In this document: positions 60,340-64,000 of the stretch, in pieces | Layout of the letters: every line of letters starts with the position of its first letter | Position numbering within the stretch: position 1 is the first letter of the stretch | Assembly (NCBI GenBank): GCA_020698575.1 | Contig: CM036255.1 | Location: 22,806,501 to 22,870,500, forward strand | Reading direction: 5' to 3' | Length of the DNA: 64,000 bases | DNA from: Bostrychus sinensis | Taxonomy: Eukaryota > Chordata > Actinopteri > Gobiiformes > Eleotridae | Notes under the pieces: model-generated | The model's input: the letters and a program-made list of their open reading frames with translations, nothing else | Databases searched by the model: none | What the model was told of the DNA's origin: nothing | Made by a program: the position numbers and the translations under genes

Positions 60340-61189
60340 GGCAAGATGTGATATTAAAAGTACACCTCCACCTGCACATTGGTTTGCAAAGTCCATTTTT
60401 TTATTGTGACAGCCAGCATACTCTGTCCATGTTACAAAAAAGCTCCTTAAACTAAAAGGATACTTAGGATAACAGTGGTCATGTCTACAGCTGCATTTTA
60501 TTATTAAATTATTACATATATAAATCATACAACTCTCTAGTGGCATTGCTTAGTTAACATTTACGTCCATATGGTCTCAACAGTACTGCAGTTTGCACAG
60601 GACAAAACATAGCTGCTTAAAAAAAAAACTTAACATGTTTATTGTAGTGACTTTATAACACAGGAATATTTCATTATATACTGTACAAGATCTTTTATTT
60701 GGGACCTTTTTTTCCATTTACCGGTAGCCTGTGGTCAACAATGCCAGGAGATAACCCCCAGCCCCTCCTCCTGCAGACCCCCACTCAACGCCACCTCTCT
60801 GCGATTTAGCGTCTGACAAGATTATCTCAACACTCAAGGGAGATTTGCATTCACACAGTTGTTGTCTTGACCCTGAAAAGATGAACTCATGCTGTTTCCA
60901 CAACACCACTATTTAATTTACATTCACAGGAGAGACAGAGCTCGGTGGCTAATTAAATCAAGTAAAGCCTAGATGCAGATTTTAATGTGTAATAATACTC
61001 TGACAAACTTTGAAGAGCTTAGTTGTGGAGTACTTAATCTCAGTAACTAACTAGAAAATGTACACTTTGATATGTATAGTTGGATATATTTAGTTACAAC
61101 TTAAACTGCAATAATATAGGAAACACACTTTATTACAAAGTTGTACTATGTGGGGGATTTAGTCCATACACTGGAGAGATACAATGACT

Positions 61190-61262
61190 ATCAATACTCT
61201 AAAACAGCAACTTAAACTTTTTATATCAAGTACCACCTCAGGAAATGTATTCAGGAAAACAA
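61190..61262. repeat. Fragment of the hAT-like ACTAAACC MITE family
   Basis: ACAGCAACTTAAACTTTTTA and ATCAAGTACCACCTCAGGAA match the left end of the family. The array and right end are absent. Confidence 0.45.
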
Positions 61263-61736
61263 CAGGAATAGTTTGCTCTAAATTCAATAAAATTGGCTAA
61301 ACTACTTGTTAGAGTTTCTTTGTAAGGCCTATAGATTGTAATAATAAAGTTATTTTGATCTTGTGACATTTACTCATTTTATTTCTAATACACTTGTAGA
61401 CATAACAAAGTGGGATGCTACAAGAGGGTCATTAGGTCAGAGTCAGTCTCCTCCAGCATCACTGTGGCACACTGCCCAGTTTGGAGACAGCTGGCATCCC
61501 CGTGCAGTCCTACTACTACTACTAATACACATTTAGGCATTTGTACAAGTACACACCATTGCCGTACACACTCTGTCCTCAGCCTTCCCTTCACAGAGTT
61601 CAGGTAACAGGCCAGACTGCTTCACTCTCTGGCAGCTGCTACTATCAGTCAAACTGTGGGGGGAGACTGAGGAGAGAGCTGTAGGGGCTAACTAATAAGC
61701 TAACTAGCAGGTTTAGGCTTAAAATGAGCTCTAAAG

Positions 61737-62456
61737 CTGTGGTTCTCAAACTGTGGTAGGGGTACACAGGCTTCTTCTGGTGGTACAGCAGTTCTGATTT
61801 TAGTGCCGCACTAGTCCGGTTACATTTGAAGCGTAGGCCAATGCTTAGTCCTGGTTTTGGCAGAATTTTGTCCTGGTGTACACCTAGTTTAACTAGGGTG
61901 ACCAGACGTCCCAATTTAACTGGGACAGTCACAGTTTTAGGCTCCTTGTCCCATGACATGTCTGTAAAAACACTCATACATCCCACTTTTCAACAAACCA
62001 TGTCCCAGTTGTCCCCATTTTAACCAGTAGAAAAGCAGAAGAAACATAAAACACATTTGTCTAAAGACTTTTGTCACAACATTTTTTTTACAGTGTCATA
62101 ATTTCTGTTAATAAATTGCCATTAACATTAAGAACTTAAGCCCTAGTCTCATGTATTTTAATTACATGACAGAAAATGGTATGGATTTCGGAAGCTTTTT
62201 TGTCTCTTGGTGAGTTCAAATGTACCGCGATTTGTGAAAAAATATGTGTCCCGTTTTCGGGTTTAAAAATCTGGTCACCCTAAATTTAGACCTAGATGAG
62301 TTATGTGCTGGTTTGGCCCCAGACTCGTCCTGTTTCAGTCCTGGTTAAGTGCTGGTTTAATGAAGGTTTAGTCCTGTTTAGTCTGTTGAAGATAGTGCAT
62401 CATTAACCAAATATTATCTGTGGTGGTGCTTAGTGTGAATAATTTGAGAATCACTG
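61737..62456 (-). mobile_element. hAT-like MITE with 8-bp target duplication
   Basis: Ends CTGTGGTTCTCAAACTGTGG and AATTTGAGAATCACTG are inverted copies. Flanks CTCTAAAG (61729-61736) and CCCTAAAG (62457-62464) agree at 7 of 8 bases, the duplication size of hAT elements. The internal array appears reversed (TGGTTTAGTCC type), so it lies opposite to the 2420-2927 copy. Another MITE is nested inside it. Confidence 0.75.
61896..62282. mobile_element. GGGTGACCAGA MITE nested in the hAT-like MITE
   Basis: Starts AGGGTGACCAGACGTCCCAA and ends AAATCTGGTCACCCT, an inverted pair. It is fully contained within 61737-62456 and so is younger than it. Confidence 0.8.
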
Positions 62457-63057
62457 CCCTAAAGGATTTTTAGGCAAAGTACGTACTTGAGTAAAACTAT
62501 GTTACTGTTTTATTTACATTTACCTTTGAAGGTGTCATTTGAACATGCAAAAATAAGCCTCCAATACAATGACAAAAATACGGCTAATACTTTCCCTAAA
62601 ATTAATCATATACCCATTTAAAGGCATGTTAAGGTTCTTGTTTGTGAAGTATGGAATAATTATGCTTAATAATTATGCTTAATAACTGACCAAAGACACT
62701 GTTGTTTTGGAGTACACCTATAACTTTGGTTATGCTAAACTTGTTCTGACAACATTTTTAAGTCATGAATGCCTGTTACCAGGAGGAGACGGTGCAGTGT
62801 TACTTACTGGTGTTGTTCCTCCTTCTCCATAAGACTGTATATCCTGTTTGGCAGAGCATACGCGATACGTGTTAATGAAATGAGATGACTACATAAGGCT
62901 ACTAGATATCTGTAGTGCCGTACGTGTTATGGAGAATATGGGTGTGGAGGACGTTTTGTAAAACATACTTTTCTTGAGTACAATTTTGAAGAAAGAAGTA
63001 AAAAAAATAGTCTTTAGATGAGTAAAATGTTTGTTGATCTAGATTCTAGTCATATTA

Positions 63058-63395
63058 GCAGTAATCGTCGTTGTACCTGTAGAAGTACTTGTGGTAGCAG
63101 TTGTAATATAAGTAGTAGTAGTTGTGGAAGTAGTCATAATAGTAATAGTACTAGAGCAGTACTAGTAAAGATAGTACAATTTTATTATTTAAGCTTTACA
63201 CTCAATACTTTTACACAAGAAATAATTGTGTTAAAAGTGTTGATAGGGTTGCAGTACTTTTGCTTAAGTACAGATATGGTGTAGTATAGTAGTAGAACTA
63301 GCAGTATAAGTAGTAGCAGTAATAGTAGCAGCAGTAGTAGTAGTATTAGTAGCAGCAGTGGCAGTTGTAGTAGTAGTAGTGGTTTTCTTCTTAAG
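63058..63395. repeat. Degenerate GTA/GCA trinucleotide tract
   Basis: Interrupted GTAGTA and GCAGTA runs in two blocks (about 63060-63175 and 63285-63385). Open frames here (Ser/Cys-rich or Leu-rich) are low-complexity artefacts. Confidence 0.85.
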
Positions 63396-63419
63396 TAAAC
63401 GTTACACGACAGACTTTTA

Positions 63420-63705
63420 CTTGTACTAATTTTATTTCGCATCAGTCTTATATAGTGCTTTTCTGAACACTCAAAAGTCGCCTTACAGTTTGGTGCATTA
63501 TTCATTCACTCCTCAGTCACACTCAGTACTTCTGTAGTCACTGCTGTCTGCACTTACGGCCTCTCCAAACACCATCAAACACGTTCACACTAACACATTC
63601 ATACATACATCAGGAAGGGTGGGTGAAGTGTCTTGCTCAAGGACACAATGACAGTATGAACCTTCTGGTTATTGGATGACCGCTGTACCTCCTGAGCACC
63701 CAGAG
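63420..63705 (-). mobile_element. Teleost SINE-like repeat
   Basis: Contains ATAGTGCTTTTCTGAACACT, AAGTGTCTTGCTCAAGGACA, GACAGTATGAACCTTCTGGT and TGGATGACCGCTGTACC, in the order of a common fish SINE read on the reverse strand, with the tRNA-like part at the right. Ends are approximate. Confidence 0.6.
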
Positions 63706-64000
63706 TAATTTTCTTTCAACTGAAAAGTTACAGTTGTAAATGTATAATTGGATATCAGTAGTCCGCTATATAAAGTCACAAGTGCAAACTGAGACTGTGC
63801 AATAAATTGGGAAAATATAGATTTAAAAGGCAATAACAGACTTGTACAATGTGGGGTTTATACTGAGGGGTATTGTTGTAGCCGCAGCAGTTTTACTTTG
63901 TCTTGGTCTTGAATCCAATTTTTCTTGGTCTCAGATGGGGCAGTCTCTGAGATTTTATTTACCAAACATTATAAGAAATGCTGTTCTTCATAATTTTGGA

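Larger units (their letters stand above)
59606..64000. other. 4.4 kb upstream of eef1a1 copy B; repeats only
   Basis: No coding gene recognised. It holds a C run, a TA microsatellite, two GGTGACCAGA MITEs, a hAT-like element with target duplication, a GTA-rich tract and a SINE, listed separately. 60340-61190 and 63710-64000 show nothing identifiable. Confidence 0.6.

Noticed and set aside
63058..63284. Ser/Cys-rich frame of 88 aa
   Set aside because: Translation of a degenerate GTA trinucleotide tract.

Overview
This is a teleost fish nuclear genome window (probably percomorph; species not identifiable). Genes are split by GT-AG introns, ribosomal-protein and elongation-factor genes have vertebrate structure, and introns are full of fish-type transposons (Tc1, hAT-, Harbinger- and TA-type MITEs, tRNA-SINE, RTE-like tails, an L2-like LINE). 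No bacterial-type operons or CRISPR arrays are present. All gene models below come from reading splice sites by eye, and the coding phases close exactly.

Layout, left to right. (1) 1-1408: degenerate Tc1 transposon in a downstream intron of pithd1. (2) 1474-3461, minus: first four coding exons of pithd1; the rest lies left of the window. (3) 5392-24285, minus: complete eloa (Elongin A), 12 coding exons, 655 aa. Its intron 7 carries a nest of a hAT-like MITE, a LINE and a Harbinger MITE. Intron 5 carries a SINE split by a MITE, and intron 10 an unexplained three-unit tandem repeat. (4) About 24.6-33.3 kb: no coding gene recognised, with one possible 5' UTR exon. (5) 33398-40081, plus: BTB-BACK-Kelch gene of the KLHL31 type, 7 coding exons, 692 aa. 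(6) 41.6-43.9 kb: Tc1 relic and a strong CTCF-like motif. (7) 43959-47118, minus: complete rpl11, 6 coding exons, 178 aa. (8) 49082-56214 and 56736-59605, minus: two head-to-tail eef1a1 genes of 462 and 461 aa, each with its own TATA box, pyrimidine-rich start and non-coding first exon. (9) 59.6-64 kb: repeats only.

The minus-strand order rpl11-eloa-pithd1 matches human 1p36.11. The klhl31-type gene and the eef1a1 pair correspond to human chromosome 6 genes, so the window mixes two human synteny blocks. rpl11 and eef1a1 are translation genes, eloa belongs to the RNA polymerase II elongation and ubiquitin-ligase machinery, and klhl31 is a muscle-type Kelch adaptor. They form a neighbourhood, not a pathway. 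The points most worth a second look are the patchwork identity, intron difference and conserved 3' UTR block of the eef1a1 tandem pair; a klhl31 intron whose first bases copy the next exon; and an L2-like LINE with an L1-type ORF1.
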